The notes under the pieces were generated by a model. The model did no database searches. It was not told the origin of the DNA and saw only the letters and a list, made by a program, of their open reading frames with translations. Positions 45,894-56,756 of a stretch of DNA of 64,000 nucleotides are shown piece after piece. A program made the position numbers and the translations under genes. Where the stretch lies: positions 1 to 64,000 of the forward strand of contig JAAZXB010000003.1 in assembly GCA_014240375.1 (NCBI GenBank), in the 5' to 3' direction. Origin of the DNA: Planctomycetota bacterium (GTDB taxonomy: Bacteria; Planctomycetota; UBA8108; UBA1146). Position 1 is the first letter of the stretch; every line of letters starts with the position of its first letter.

Positions 45894-46661
45894 CTAGGCG
45901 TTGTTTCCGGCCCTGGCGTCGTCCGCCTGGAGCCATGAGTAGCCTTCTTTTTCCAATTCCAGTGCCAACGACTTGTCTCCTGATCGAACGATCTTTCCTT
46001 CAGAAAGAACATGAACCCGATCGGGAACGATGTAATCGAGGAGGCGCTGGTAATGAGTGACGACGATAATCGCCCTCTCTTGCTTGCGCAGTTTGTTGAC
46101 CCCTTCAGCAACGATACGAAGTGCATCGATATCCAACCCGGAGTCCGTCTCATCGAGGATCGCAAGAGTCGGATCGAGAACCGCCATCTGAAGGATTTCG
46201 TTTCTCTTCTTCTCACCACCACTGAATCCGTCATTGACGGCTCGATGGAGCAACTTCTCATCCATGCCGACGAGATCCATTCTAGATCTCACCAGTTCCA
46301 GGAAGTCCACTGCGTCGATCTCCGATTCTTCACGGTATCGACGAATCGCGTTCAAAGCAGATCGTAGGAAGTAAGCATTTGAAATCCCTGGAATCGAGAC
46401 CGGGTACTGAAATGCCAGGAAGATACCCTCACAGGCACGCTCTTCCGCAGAGAGTTCCAGCAAATCGATCCCGTTGTACTGAACAGTTCCCGCATCTACC
46501 AAATATTCTTCTCGACCAGCGAGCACGTTTGCGAGCGTACTCTTGCCTGATCCGTTCGGTCCCATGATGGCGTGCACTTCACCCGCCTTCACTTCGAGGT
46601 CGATCCCCCTGAGGATCTCGGTCCCCTCGACGGAGGCGCAAAGGCCATGTATCTCGAGCAT
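45894..46661 (-). CDS. sufC: Fe-S assembly ATPase SufC
   Basis: SufC is the ABC-type ATPase of the SufBCD complex. From ATG 46661 (MLEIHGLCASVEG) the protein has 255 residues; AAGGAAAA lies 6 nt upstream. ATG 46685, directly after the sufB stop, would add eight residues (MSGKKENS) and is also possible. The Walker A motif is GPNGSGKST, the signature FSGGEKKR, and Walker B AILDETDSGLD. No membrane helix is present, as expected for the cytosolic complex. Confidence 0.96.
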   Translation of the reverse strand: MLEIHGLCASVEGTEILRGIDLEVKAGEVHAIMGPNGSGKSTLANVLAGREEYLVDAGTVQYNGIDLLELSAEERACEGIFLAFQYPVSIPGISNAYFLRSALNAIRRYREESEIDAVDFLELVRSRMDLVGMDEKLLHRAVNDGFSGGEKKRNEILQMAVLDPTLAILDETDSGLDIDALRIVAEGVNKLRKQERAIIVVTHYQRLLDYIVPDRVHVLSEGKIVRSGDKSLALELEKEGYSWLQADDARAGNNA

Positions 46662-46685
46662 GCTGTTTTCCTTCTTCCCTGACAT

Positions 46686-48128
46686 CTAACCGACACTCCC
46701 CTCGAGGCTCACCGCGAGTAATTTCTGTGCTTCCACGGCGAATTCCATCGGTAGTTCACTGAATACTTCCTTGCAGAATCCATTGACGATCATCGAGACC
46801 GCGTCCTCGGTCGAAATTCCTCTTTGATTGCAATAAAAGATCTGATCTTCGCCAATTTTTGATGTTGTCGCTTCATGCTCCACCTTGGCGGTCGGATTTC
46901 GAACCTCGATGTAGGGGAAGGTATGCGCTCCGCAGCGATCCCCTAGCAACATCGAGTCGCATTGAGAAAAGTTCCTCGCGTCAGTGGCGCCCTTCTTCAC
47001 ATCGACCAGACCACGGTATGTGTTCTGTCCACGACCCGCGCTGATCCCCTTCGAGATGATGGTGCTACTGGTCGACTTGCCGATGTGAATCATCTTGGTC
47101 CCGGTATCGGCTTGCTGCATGTTGTTGGTGAGGGCTACAGAGTAGAACTCTCCCACCGATTCATCTCCCAGCAATACACAAGATGGGTACTTCCAGGTCA
47201 CCGCCGATCCTGTTTCGACCTGGGTCCACGAGATCTTCGAACGCTTCCCCTTGCACAGCCCTCGCTTGGTCACGAAGTTGTAAATTCCGCCCACCCCATC
47301 CGCATCTCCGGGGTACCAGTTCTGCACCGTCGAGTACTTGATGGTCGCGCCCTCGAGTGCGACCAGTTCCACTACTGCGGCGTGGAGCTGGTTCTCATCT
47401 CGCATCGGAGCAGTACAACCCTCGAGGTAGGAGACGGTGGACTGATCGTCTGCAATGATCAGGGTTCTCTCGAACTGCCCCGTTCCTGCAGCATTGATCC
47501 TGAAATAGGTGGAAAGTTCCATCGGACAGCGGACCCCGGCTGGGATGTAACAGAATGATCCGTCGGAAAAGACCGCAGCATTGAGCGCCGCGAAGAAGTT
47601 ATCGGTGTACGGCACCACTGATCCCAGATACTTGCGTATCAGATCGGGATGCTCCTTCACAGCTTCCGAGAAGGAACCGAAGATGATGCCTAGTTCTGCG
47701 AGTTTGTCGCTGAAGGTCGTGGCGACCGAGACGCTATCGAATACAGCATCTACTGCGACTCCGCTCAGCCTCTTCTGCTCATCGAGTGAGATTCCGAGCT
47801 TTTCAAAGGTCTCGAGCAGTTCAGGATCCACTTCATCAAGACTATCGAGAGTCTTCTTCGGCTTGGGAGCACTGTAGTAGATGATCTCCTGGTAATCGAT
47901 GGTGTTTCGTTCGACCTTGGGCCAAGAGGGGTCCTCCATCGTCAGCCAATGGCGGAATGCCTTGAGTCGATACTCCAGCAACCAGTCCGGTTCACCCTTG
48001 CGTTTCGAGATCTGATGAATCGTCGACTCGTCGAGGCCGGGTGGAAGGGAATCCGATTCCACATCGGTCACGAAGCCAAACTCGTATTCACGATCAGCGA
48101 ACTCTCTCAATTCTTCGGCTTCAGTCAT
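46686..48128 (-). CDS. sufB: Fe-S cluster assembly protein SufB
   Basis: SufB is the main scaffold subunit on which the cluster is built. The protein has 480 residues, the usual length, starting [19 protein letters not shown]. Conserved parts include [19 protein letters not shown], the cysteine-bearing [16 protein letters not shown] and [32 protein letters not shown], and the C-terminal [17 protein letters not shown]. It overlaps the stop of the Rrf2 regulator by eight bases, so it is the second gene of the operon. Confidence 0.97.
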   Translation of the reverse strand: MTEAEELREFADREYEFGFVTDVESDSLPPGLDESTIHQISKRKGEPDWLLEYRLKAFRHWLTMEDPSWPKVERNTIDYQEIIYYSAPKPKKTLDSLDEVDPELLETFEKLGISLDEQKRLSGVAVDAVFDSVSVATTFSDKLAELGIIFGSFSEAVKEHPDLIRKYLGSVVPYTDNFFAALNAAVFSDGSFCYIPAGVRCPMELSTYFRINAAGTGQFERTLIIADDQSTVSYLEGCTAPMRDENQLHAAVVELVALEGATIKYSTVQNWYPGDADGVGGIYNFVTKRGLCKGKRSKISWTQVETGSAVTWKYPSCVLLGDESVGEFYSVALTNNMQQADTGTKMIHIGKSTSSTIISKGISAGRGQNTYRGLVDVKKGATDARNFSQCDSMLLGDRCGAHTFPYIEVRNPTAKVEHEATTSKIGEDQIFYCNQRGISTEDAVSMIVNGFCKEVFSELPMEFAVEAQKLLAVSLEGSVG

Positions 48129-48606
48129 CCGTCTCCTCCTGAAAATCCTTGCTCTGCGCAGAGACCGCGGCGAGTTGAACTCCTCCTGGTACGGCCATCT
48201 GTTCGAGTGTGATGCACTCGAGCGTTACTCGGATCCTGTCGTTGATAAATTTCCAGTTCGAACTGAGTGGGCAGAGAGATCCGATGCCACATTCTTCCGG
48301 GCCGGTCTCGATACATTCCGTCAGGGAGATGGGCCCATTCAAAGCCTCTATCATCTGCTGCACGGTGATCAAGTGGGGATCCCTTGCAAGGCGATATCCT
48401 CCCCGGACACCGCGCCGCGATTCAAGCAGATTGCCACGCACCAGCGCCTTGAGAATCTTGCTCACATTGGGCAGAGCGAGACCTGTCAAGGTCGAGATCT
48501 CGGGCGCAGAATAGACCTGCTTGTACCCCTCACCACTCTCCAGACGGTTGGCCATCGAGGTCAGGATGAAGACTCCATAATCAGTTTGTCTGGTGATCTT
48601 GAAGAT
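48121..48606 (-). CDS. Rrf2-family Fe-S-sensing regulator of the suf operon (ATC start)
   Basis: This is a winged-helix regulator of the IscR/SufR-like Rrf2 family. The conserved N-terminus (F)[17 protein letters not shown] begins at an ATC (48606) preceded, with a gap of 4-6 nt, by GGAAGGGGGATCCG. Read from there it has 161 residues, the usual length, with [17 protein letters not shown] as recognition helix and Cys98, Cys106 and Cys112 (C-X7-C-X5-C) as likely Fe-S ligands. The longer ORF from TTG 48738 would add 44 residues unlike the family and would run through the palindrome at 48685-48705. TTG 48657 has no ribosome site. It overlaps sufB by eight bases and most likely controls the operon. 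Confidence 0.85.
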   Translation of the reverse strand: MFKITRQTDYGVFILTSMANRLESGEGYKQVYSAPEISTLTGLALPNVSKILKALVRGNLLESRRGVRGGYRLARDPHLITVQQMIEALNGPISLTECIETGPEECGIGSLCPLSSNWKFINDRIRVTLECITLEQMAVPGGVQLAAVSAQSKDFQEETDD

Positions 48607-48684
48607 CGGATCCCCCTTCCCTCTGCGGGAGCGAATCGATTCGTATTCACAGCCCAAGCCCAGGTATCGCCGCAGCGAATCAGG

Positions 48685-48705
48685 ACTAAAAATGTACTCT
48701 TTAGT
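48685..48705. promoter_or_regulatory. Candidate Rrf2 operator upstream of the suf operon
   Basis: A perfect inverted repeat: ACTAAA, 9-base spacer, TTTAGT. It lies 79 bases before the ATC start of the Rrf2 regulator, where an autoregulatory site is expected, and the left and right halves resemble the A/T-rich arms of IscR-like sites. It is also inside the shared gap with ctaB. No site survey was possible. Confidence 0.5.
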
Positions 48706-48842
48706 AGTTTCACCCGAGGGTGCAGGTTCGTCAAGCAATCCCGACCTGCTTCTCGGCTCCGGTGGTGACCCATCATGCCAGGCCCTACACTCTCCCTGGT
48801 CAACCTGGCTCCCGATCCCCGGGAGAAGAAGAGAAGAGTGGA

Positions 48843-49799
48843 GTGGAAGTGAAACAGCCCCCGGGAGAACTGGACGTCCAGCCCCAGGCCGATCCTGGAA
48901 TCGTCTCCGATCTGTACCAGTTGGCGAAGCCGAGACTCTCGTTGCTGGTGGTGATCACCGCAGCTCTCGGCGTCGGTGCTGCATGGCCCTTCACCGGGGA
49001 ATATACCAGAGCCCTCACCACTCCCGAAATACTCGACCGCATCCGGCAGATGCTCGGGCTGTCAGCGGGAACCGCATTGCTCGCGGCTGCGGCCAATGCT
49101 CTCAATCAATTCTGGGAACGGAAGTCCGATCGATTGATGAAACGTACTGCCCATCGAGCGACAGCCACGGGGCGGATCGGCGGAGGTGTGATCTTCGTCT
49201 ACAGCGTCGTGACCGGAGTCAGCGGAACGGCGCTACTGTATCTGGCGGGTAATCCACTCGCCGCCATCCTTGGAGTCTGCAGCCTGATTCTCTACGTACT
49301 GATTTACACACCACTGAAGAAGCGTACTTCTCTCAATACCCTGATCGGTGCGATACCCGGCGCGCTTCCTCCACTGATCGGGTGGTGCGGAGCGGGCGCT
49401 CCCTGGTTCCATCCGGTGGGGCTGTCCCTCTTCGGCATCCTCTTCGCCTGGCAAATCCCCCACTTCCTGGCGATCGCCTGGATGTACCGCGAAGAATATG
49501 AAAAGGCCGGATTCCGGATGCTACCGGTGATCGACCCTGAGGGGCACCGGACCGCCCGAGCCGCCCTGACGTGGTCGCTCTTCCTCTGCGCGGTGAGCCT
49601 GATACCGGTGTTGTCCGGCGCCGCAGGAGTGATTTACCTGGGGATCGCCGTGGTACTGGGTGCCTTCATGACCACCCGGGCGCTGGCACTGGCGAATCAG
49701 CGCGATCGGGTCTCGGCTCGTCGACTCTTCTTTGCCAGCATCATCTACCTCCCGATAGTGCTCGGTGCTCTGGTTGCGAATCCGAGCCTGCGCGGATGA
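48843..49799 (+). CDS. ctaB: Protohaem IX farnesyltransferase (haem O synthase)
   Basis: CtaB farnesylates haem B to haem O, the precursor of haem A for the oxidase. From GTG 48843 the protein has 318 residues; GTG 48849 is also possible. It is a UbiA-family membrane protein with about nine helices. The first aspartate-rich motif reads NQFWERKSDRLMKRTAHR and the second YREEYEKAGFRMLPV. It sits on the strand opposite the cox operon. It shares a divergent gap with the suf regulator. No ctaA (haem A synthase) is in the window. Confidence 0.93.
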   Translation: MEVKQPPGELDVQPQADPGIVSDLYQLAKPRLSLLVVITAALGVGAAWPFTGEYTRALTTPEILDRIRQMLGLSAGTALLAAAANALNQFWERKSDRLMKRTAHRATATGRIGGGVIFVYSVVTGVSGTALLYLAGNPLAAILGVCSLILYVLIYTPLKKRTSLNTLIGAIPGALPPLIGWCGAGAPWFHPVGLSLFGILFAWQIPHFLAIAWMYREEYEKAGFRMLPVIDPEGHRTARAALTWSLFLCAVSLIPVLSGAAGVIYLGIAVVLGAFMTTRALALANQRDRVSARRLFFASIIYLPIVLGALVANPSLRG

Positions 49800-50776
49800 C
49801 CGATTCTCGCACCTCTCCCGCTGCGTCGCTGAGACCTCCCTTCTGGTTACTGGGGCTCTTGTTTCTGCTCTGTGGTGCGGTACTTGCCTGGCGGATACCT
49901 CCACTGCTGAAATCGATCGAGGAGCGAGATAGACTCGGTCCAGACGCTTTCATCACCAATGGATTTCAACTAACCGATTCACTTCGTTCCGATCCAACCC
50001 TGGTGCGATTTGGAGCTCCAGAGGAAGTAATTCCCATCGACACCCCACCCATCTGGGATGTGAATAAAGTCGATGATCTGGCTAAGAATTTCAGAACCCG
50101 ATTCCTCATCCCTTCCAGTGAAGTGATCGGAGTCTTCATCGATGGGAAACCCCGAGCTTATCCACTGAGAATCTTGCAGTGGCATGAAGTCATCAATGAC
50201 ACTCTCGGTGAGGTGCCGATCTGTGTTCTCTATCACCCACTCTCCGAGACCAGCACCGTGTTTCAGCGACCGCTGGTGGCACCGCAGGAGCCTCTCGTCT
50301 TTGGCTCGAGTGGATTGCTGGTCGATTGCTGCCTGTTGATCCACGAGCGGCTCGGCATCGGGCGTCGCAGCGAGGAGAGTTTGTGGAGTCCCACCGATGG
50401 CGAGGCGATCTCGGGTCCTCGCATCGGGGAGCCGCTGCAACTGGTCCCATTCCTGCTAACCAGCTGGAAGGTATGGAAAGAGAAACATCCCGACACGGAA
50501 GTGGTCGGAATGGTCGAGAGTCACCGACGCTACTACAAGAAGGAACCGTACAGCCCCTATCGGCTGATGGATCGCCCCCCCTATCCGTACCAACCTCTAC
50601 CGCCGGAGGGGTCACGAGCCAATCTGTCGCGTGTCATTGTCACGCGACAATCGCCACTCTGGGTCGCACAGGTCTCGCGCCGCGCAATTGCCGAGTTACC
50701 GCTCGATTCGACCCCGTTCCCCCATGTGGTGACCGCTTGGTTCGCCGTCCATGCGCGGCAACTGGAACAGCAGTAG
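49796..50776 (+). CDS. DUF3179 domain-containing protein, membrane-anchored
   Basis: The protein has 326 residues; the ATG overlaps the ctaB stop as ATGA. Residues about 18-35 form one membrane helix (LLGLLFLLCGAVLAWRIPPL). The rest matches DUF3179: VIGVFIDGKPRAYPLRILQWHEVINDTL, PICVLYHPLSETSTVF, FGSSGLLVDCCLL and SLWSPTDGEAISG. The function of the family is unknown. The overlap with ctaB and the place next to the oxidase operon hint at a role in respiratory assembly; this is inference. Its stop lies two bases from the convergent oxidase gene's stop. Confidence 0.87.
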   Translation: MTDSRTSPAASLRPPFWLLGLLFLLCGAVLAWRIPPLLKSIEERDRLGPDAFITNGFQLTDSLRSDPTLVRFGAPEEVIPIDTPPIWDVNKVDDLAKNFRTRFLIPSSEVIGVFIDGKPRAYPLRILQWHEVINDTLGEVPICVLYHPLSETSTVFQRPLVAPQEPLVFGSSGLLVDCCLLIHERLGIGRRSEESLWSPTDGEAISGPRIGEPLQLVPFLLTSWKVWKEKHPDTEVVGMVESHRRYYKKEPYSPYRLMDRPPYPYQPLPPEGSRANLSRVIVTRQSPLWVAQVSRRAIAELPLDSTPFPHVVTAWFAVHARQLEQQ

Positions 50777-50778
50777 CT

Positions 50779-51408
50779 CTAGGCCAACCACAGCAAGAAG
50801 GCAAAGAGCCCGATCCAGATGGCGTCGAGGAAGTGCCAGTACTGGTTCACCAGCCGCACCTGCTCACAATGAAGACTCCAGTAACCGCCTAGCATGGCAT
50901 GGATCGTGACATAACCCTGGAAGATCAATCCACCTGCGATGTGAAGGGCGTGCAATAAACCGAGGGCGTAGATACTCCAGCCATGCAAACTGGTGGAAGC
51001 ACTGAACGACTGGGCCTCCCCTGAGTGGATCATCTGGGTCCAAACCTGTTCCTGGAGGTACAAGAACAGGAAACCCAGCAGCAACACCAGCGTCATGCTG
51101 CCGATGAATATGCGGATCCGATCTCTCTGTACCGCCATCCAACCGACCTGCGAGACCACGCTGACCAACACCATCACTGCGGTGCTGAGCCAAGCCAGAT
51201 CGGGAATCCTCGGTGCATTCTCACCCCAAGCGGGATTCTGGCTGCGAACGATTACGATGGCGATGATGGTGGCGATGAACAGCACCGCCAGCGACAGTAG
51301 AAACAGGTTCATACCCATCCGTGCGATCTCGGGGGCTGGCTCGGGCTGGATACCCTCACCACCTGTACCCTCATCACCTTGCCCCGTCTTCGAACGATCC
51401 GAGGTCAT
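50779..51408 (-). CDS. Second cytochrome c oxidase subunit III-like protein
   Basis: The protein has 209 residues with five probable membrane helices and an acidic N-terminus. The helix pattern and end, LHGWSIYALGLLHALHIAGGLIF and LVNQYWHFLDAIWIGLFAFL, match subunit III of haem-copper oxidases. It is the last gene of the cox operon, 12 bases after coxD, so the operon holds two subunit-III relatives. Subunit III has no redox centre and stabilises the oxidase; why two are needed is not clear. Confidence 0.82.
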   Translation of the reverse strand: MTSDRSKTGQGDEGTGGEGIQPEPAPEIARMGMNLFLLSLAVLFIATIIAIVIVRSQNPAWGENAPRIPDLAWLSTAVMVLVSVVSQVGWMAVQRDRIRIFIGSMTLVLLLGFLFLYLQEQVWTQMIHSGEAQSFSASTSLHGWSIYALGLLHALHIAGGLIFQGYVTIHAMLGGYWSLHCEQVRLVNQYWHFLDAIWIGLFAFLLWLA

Positions 51409-51420
51409 GAGGTCACCGGA

Positions 51421-51876
51421 CTAGCCCTGTGGAGAACCGTACTGGATCGTCTGGATCTGCTGGAAAGGATCATCGAGGATCACCTCCTTGTATTCACCGG
51501 TGTCGAGCAAGGCAAATCCGAGGAACAGTCCCAGCAAGAAAAGGGAGCCGACGAAGATCACCGCATTGAAGGGGCGATCCCAGCGCAGGTGCATGAAGTA
51601 AAGTGCGACCAGCGACGCCTTGAGGGTGGCCACTCCCATCGCCACGACGACATTCATTCCTCCCAGATCGATGTAGGAGACTGCCACTGTAGCCCAGGTC
51701 AAGAAGAGCAGCATCGTCAGAATCGTCAGAAGCAGCGGCGGACCCGTCATGTGACCGAACTCCGGATGAGGTACATCCTGGCCACGGGCCTTGCGGATCG
51801 TTACAAGTGTCACGAACAGGCAAATGAATGCCGCAGACAGGATCAATAGATCGACATTATTCAGTATGGCTTCCAT
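51421..51876 (-). CDS. coxD: Cytochrome c oxidase subunit IV (prokaryotic type)
   Basis: The protein has 151 residues from ATG 51876, with GAGGA 5 nt upstream; the frame is open to 52020 but inside coxC. Three membrane helices are visible (around residues 8-25, 45-68 and 75-110). The segment VVVAMGVATLKASLVALYFMHLRWD is the family signature of the small subunit IV of caa3-type oxidases. It follows coxC after eight bases. Confidence 0.88.
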   Translation of the reverse strand: MEAILNNVDLLILSAAFICLFVTLVTIRKARGQDVPHPEFGHMTGPPLLLTILTMLLFLTWATVAVSYIDLGGMNVVVAMGVATLKASLVALYFMHLRWDRPFNAVIFVGSLFLLGLFLGFALLDTGEYKEVILDDPFQQIQTIQYGSPQG

Positions 51877-51884
51877 CGGATCCT

Positions 51885-52856
51885 CTATTCCACCAGGTAC
51901 AGCAGTGGGAAAAGGTAGATCCAGATCAGATCCACCAGGTGCCAGTAGAGTCCACCAAGATCGACAGGGGTGAAGTAACCAGGCCCGAATCGACCCTGCT
52001 GGGCGAGCACCATCAACCACAGCATCACGCCCATCCCGATCAGCACGTGGATTCCATGCAGCCCGGTCAGGCAGAAGTAGATACTGAAGAATACATGTGC
52101 ATTGGCAGGACGGGGGCCCGGAGGAAGATGCGAAGGATCGAGCGCCAGTCCTGGAATATGTCCGGCATCTTCGCCATCGGGACTGGCAGTACCGTGGTCA
52201 TCCGGCTCCGTCGTGGGGGCCAGTCCTGCAGGGGGAGCAGCCGGCTGAAGCACCAGGCCCTGAGCCTTGGGAACTTCGGTCACAACCGAGGCCTGCGGCA
52301 GATCCAGTTCCGCATGAGCCAACTTTTGTTGGTCCTGCTGATGCATCCGCACTTCCTCGGCGTCGACGACATTTTCATACGAGAAATATTTGCCCGGGAA
52401 TAATCCCTCATGAAACTTCTTGGAGTACTCGACGTACTTGATCCCCATGAAGCCCGCTCCACAGAGGAAGGTCACCGCCAGATAGAAGATAATCCTCTTC
52501 TTGCGGCCCAGTTGTGCCTCACGAACTGCCAGCGCCATCGTCAAGGAAGAGAAGAGCAACACCATCGTGTTGGTGGCTCCCCAGCGCTTGTCAAGGAAGT
52601 GGTGCCCCCACTTGAACAGTTCGGGATCATTCGCCTTGTAGATGGTGTAGAAGCAGAAGAGGCCGCCAAAGAGCAGCACCTCGGTGGCCAGGAACAACCA
52701 CATCCCCAGTTTTCCCGCTTCGAACTGCTGGCGCATGGTGTCGAAGTGGTGTGCCTGATACGGCGAGTGGCCATGGCCATCCCCGTGTTCAGCACCATGG
52801 CCATCTCCATGCCCGGCTTGCTGGTTCGAATCTTGCGGTTGTTCGTCGCCGCTCAT
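51885..52856 (-). CDS. coxC: Cytochrome c oxidase subunit III with long inserted loop
   Basis: The protein has 323 residues. A His/Gly/Asp-rich N-terminus (HGDGHGAEHGDGHGH) precedes the helices; LGMWLFLATEVLLFGGLF and ATNTMVLLFSSLTMALAV are normal subunit III. Between the third and fourth helices about 100 residues (roughly 150-250) form a Pro/Ala/Asp-rich loop. After it come FFSIYFCLTGLHGIHVLIG and LYWHLVDLIWIYLFPLLYL. With five helices it is the short form, and the length comes from the insert. The His-rich tail might bind copper (inference). It starts 24 bases after coxA. Confidence 0.9.
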   Translation of the reverse strand: MSGDEQPQDSNQQAGHGDGHGAEHGDGHGHSPYQAHHFDTMRQQFEAGKLGMWLFLATEVLLFGGLFCFYTIYKANDPELFKWGHHFLDKRWGATNTMVLLFSSLTMALAVREAQLGRKKRIIFYLAVTFLCGAGFMGIKYVEYSKKFHEGLFPGKYFSYENVVDAEEVRMHQQDQQKLAHAELDLPQASVVTEVPKAQGLVLQPAAPPAGLAPTTEPDDHGTASPDGEDAGHIPGLALDPSHLPPGPRPANAHVFFSIYFCLTGLHGIHVLIGMGVMLWLMVLAQQGRFGPGYFTPVDLGGLYWHLVDLIWIYLFPLLYLVE

Positions 52857-52880
52857 CGTATCTCCCGTCTTCCTGAAGGA

Positions 52881-54605
<1,725 letters not shown>

Positions 54606-54606
54606 A

Positions 54607-55719
54607 TCAGTTTTCCTTCCGGGGACTCTCGGTCCCTCCGGAGTCCGGGCTCAGAGACTTGATGTACTCGGTGACCCATAGCAGTTCCTTGTCCGTGAGT
54701 TTCACCACAGGCATCTGCGGAGGGTATCCCTCTGTAATCTTTTTCATCGGGAATCGAATCGACTCCTGGATATATGCCTCATCCGCCACCGCCTCACCTG
54801 GAGTTCCCGTGGCAGCAAACTTCCTCATCGATCCAAACATGCCGTCCCAGGAGGGACCGACCTTCTTGCTGCCATCGATGCTGTGGCAGGAGATGCAGCC
54901 ACGTCGCTTCCACACGATCTTGCCGTTTTCCTTGAAGGGTAAGGTCTCATCATAGGATCCGGCGACTTCGAGCCACTTCTCGTACTCCTCGACCGTCTCG
55001 TGCACCACCACCTTGGAGTGCATCCACGAGTGTCCCTGACCGCAATATTCAGCACAATAGAGATCATAGATCCCCGGTTCATTGGCGATGAACCAGAGCT
55101 TTCCCGTCCTACCAGGAACGCAGTCCTTCTTGACCCTGAAAGCTGGGATGAACAGGGCATGCAGGACATCCGCAGCCATCACCGTGACATCGATGGGCAC
55201 TCCCATCGGAACATGCAATCCGGCCTTTTCGAGGATCTTCGCCTCGGCTGCCTCGGCCTGTTCTGCGGTGAGTTCTCCCGTTCGTATCCGGGCACGAACG
55301 TCGTTAAAATCTTCCGACATTCCAGGAATCGTTGCTCCGTTGGAAGCGTATGAAAAGTTCCAGGCCCACTTCTGGGCTTCGGCCACGATGGAGATCGATT
55401 CATTGGGTGGAACGGTCATATCGACATACCCACGATAGCCATACCAGAACATCATCGCCGACAAGATGATGGGAATCCCGGTCCACGCCACCTCGAGAAC
55501 GATGTGGTGATCCTTGTGACTCTGAGCATGTGCGCCGGGAGGAGTCCGGAACTTCCACATGAAGATCCCCAGTAACAGGGTGATCAGTACCAAGAAGAAG
55601 ATGGACACCCAGTAGACGAAGTAAAAATCCCCGTCGACGGGACCGGCAAAGTTGGACACCGGGGCTGGAAGCCAGAAACTGGGTTCGCTATCTGCCAGGA
55701 TGATGGGTAGTTGGATCAT
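54607..55719 (-). CDS. coxB: Cytochrome c oxidase subunit II with fused cytochrome c (caa3)
   Basis: The protein has 370 residues. Two membrane helices lie near residues 30-55 and 80-100. The CuA site is in the periplasmic domain: [17 protein letters not shown] and the [12 protein letters not shown] loop with two cysteines, His and Met. A C-terminal cytochrome c domain carries [12 protein letters not shown] with axial His, and Met in [10 protein letters not shown] spacer with a glutamate-rich helix ([15 protein letters not shown]) separates the helices from CuA. The start overlaps the SCO stop as ATGA. Confidence 0.96.
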   Translation of the reverse strand: MIQLPIILADSEPSFWLPAPVSNFAGPVDGDFYFVYWVSIFFLVLITLLLGIFMWKFRTPPGAHAQSHKDHHIVLEVAWTGIPIILSAMMFWYGYRGYVDMTVPPNESISIVAEAQKWAWNFSYASNGATIPGMSEDFNDVRARIRTGELTAEQAEAAEAKILEKAGLHVPMGVPIDVTVMAADVLHALFIPAFRVKKDCVPGRTGKLWFIANEPGIYDLYCAEYCGQGHSWMHSKVVVHETVEEYEKWLEVAGSYDETLPFKENGKIVWKRRGCISCHSIDGSKKVGPSWDGMFGSMRKFAATGTPGEAVADEAYIQESIRFPMKKITEGYPPQMPVVKLTDKELLWVTEYIKSLSPDSGGTESPRKEN

Positions 55720-56741
55720 GACTGTGGCTGCTCTCTCTGCTGATCTGCCGAGATCACAGGATCTCCGTCCCGCCCGCCCCTAATCCAGGAGTAGAGCAGG
55801 TAACTAGCAATTCCCAGGACGGTCACCAGGCCCCCGAGGCGCATCACCTTGAGAGCTGCAGGACCGTACTGGGCCTTCGTTGGATCGTAAACAAAACAAG
55901 TGAGGACAAACTCATCGAGCCAGCTTCCGACCTTGCCGTCGGATGCCTCGACCAGAGCGAGGCGAACCGTCTGTGGTTCAAACTCGATCCCCTTGAGGGT
56001 CTGGGTCAGGACACCATCTGGACTGACGATGAAGATCCCTGCGCCGTGGGCGTATTCCAAATTGTATTCATTCCAGCGGTAGTCGAAGCCGAGCGCTTCG
56101 GTGATCGCTTTCAACGATGCCTGCTGGCCAGTCAGGAAGTGCCAGCCCGCTTCGGCATCGGAAACATCGGCGCCGGAAAGAGTGGCCGATTCCTCGAGGG
56201 CTGTGATCAACAGTGTCTGACGGTTCCTTGCGTCCTTCGCCGAATCTCTCGGATCGATACTGAGTGTGACCACTTCAAAATCGACTCCGATCTTGAGTCC
56301 GCACTGCGAGACCGATTCGATCAGCCCCTCCACCACCAGGTTGCACAGCATCGGGCAGGAGAAGTAGACCGGATTGAAGATCACCGGCAGGCCGGAGTCG
56401 AGCACTGTACCGAGAGACACCTGTTCTGCCGATTCGTTGCGAACCACCGTCTCCAGAGGCAACTGTTGACCGAGTCGATCATGAATCGTCAAGCCATCGA
56501 TGCTCTTGAGCACTGGATCGAGTTCCTGATTGTAAATCTCGCCGGGAATCACGGAAGGGGTCTGACCCAGCACCGTCTGCGACAACGGGATCGACAGTGT
56601 CGGGATCGACAGTGTCGGGATCAACAGGATCAGGATCAACAGGATCAGGATCTTCAGAACTGATCGACTCACAGATGCCGTCCACCTCGACCCTCGCGGG
56701 AACAAGTGACTGACAGATGGTAGTAGAGAGTTCTTCTGCAT
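55716..56741 (-). CDS. SCO1/SenC-type copper chaperone
   Basis: The protein has 341 residues from ATG 56741, placed 6 nt after GAGG; ATG 56747 is also possible. SCO proteins deliver copper to CuA or act as thiol reductants. The copper ligands are in YFSCPMLC (CX3C) and YAHGAGIF (His). The N-terminal signal/anchor is unusual: LILLI, LILLI, PTLSI, PTLSI in tandem, from a 15-bp DNA repeat. A C-terminal membrane helix (LGGLVTVLGIASYLLYS) is also present. It is placed directly before coxB, as expected. Confidence 0.92.
   Translation of the reverse strand: MQKNSLLPSVSHLFPRGSRWTASVSRSVLKILILLILILLIPTLSIPTLSIPLSQTVLGQTPSVIPGEIYNQELDPVLKSIDGLTIHDRLGQQLPLETVVRNESAEQVSLGTVLDSGLPVIFNPVYFSCPMLCNLVVEGLIESVSQCGLKIGVDFEVVTLSIDPRDSAKDARNRQTLLITALEESATLSGADVSDAEAGWHFLTGQQASLKAITEALGFDYRWNEYNLEYAHGAGIFIVSPDGVLTQTLKGIEFEPQTVRLALVEASDGKVGSWLDEFVLTCFVYDPTKAQYGPAALKVMRLGGLVTVLGIASYLLYSWIRGGRDGDPVISADQQREQPQS
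56587..56646. repeat. Four tandem 15-bp units inside the SCO gene
   Basis: Two copies of GGGATCGACAGTGTC are followed by GGGATCAACAGGATC and AGGATCAACAGGATC. The unit is 5 codons, so copy number changes keep the frame. They encode the hydrophobic core of the SCO signal/anchor segment (LILLI LILLI PTLSI PTLSI). Confidence 0.9.
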
Positions 56742-56756
56742 CTTCATCCTCTTCCG

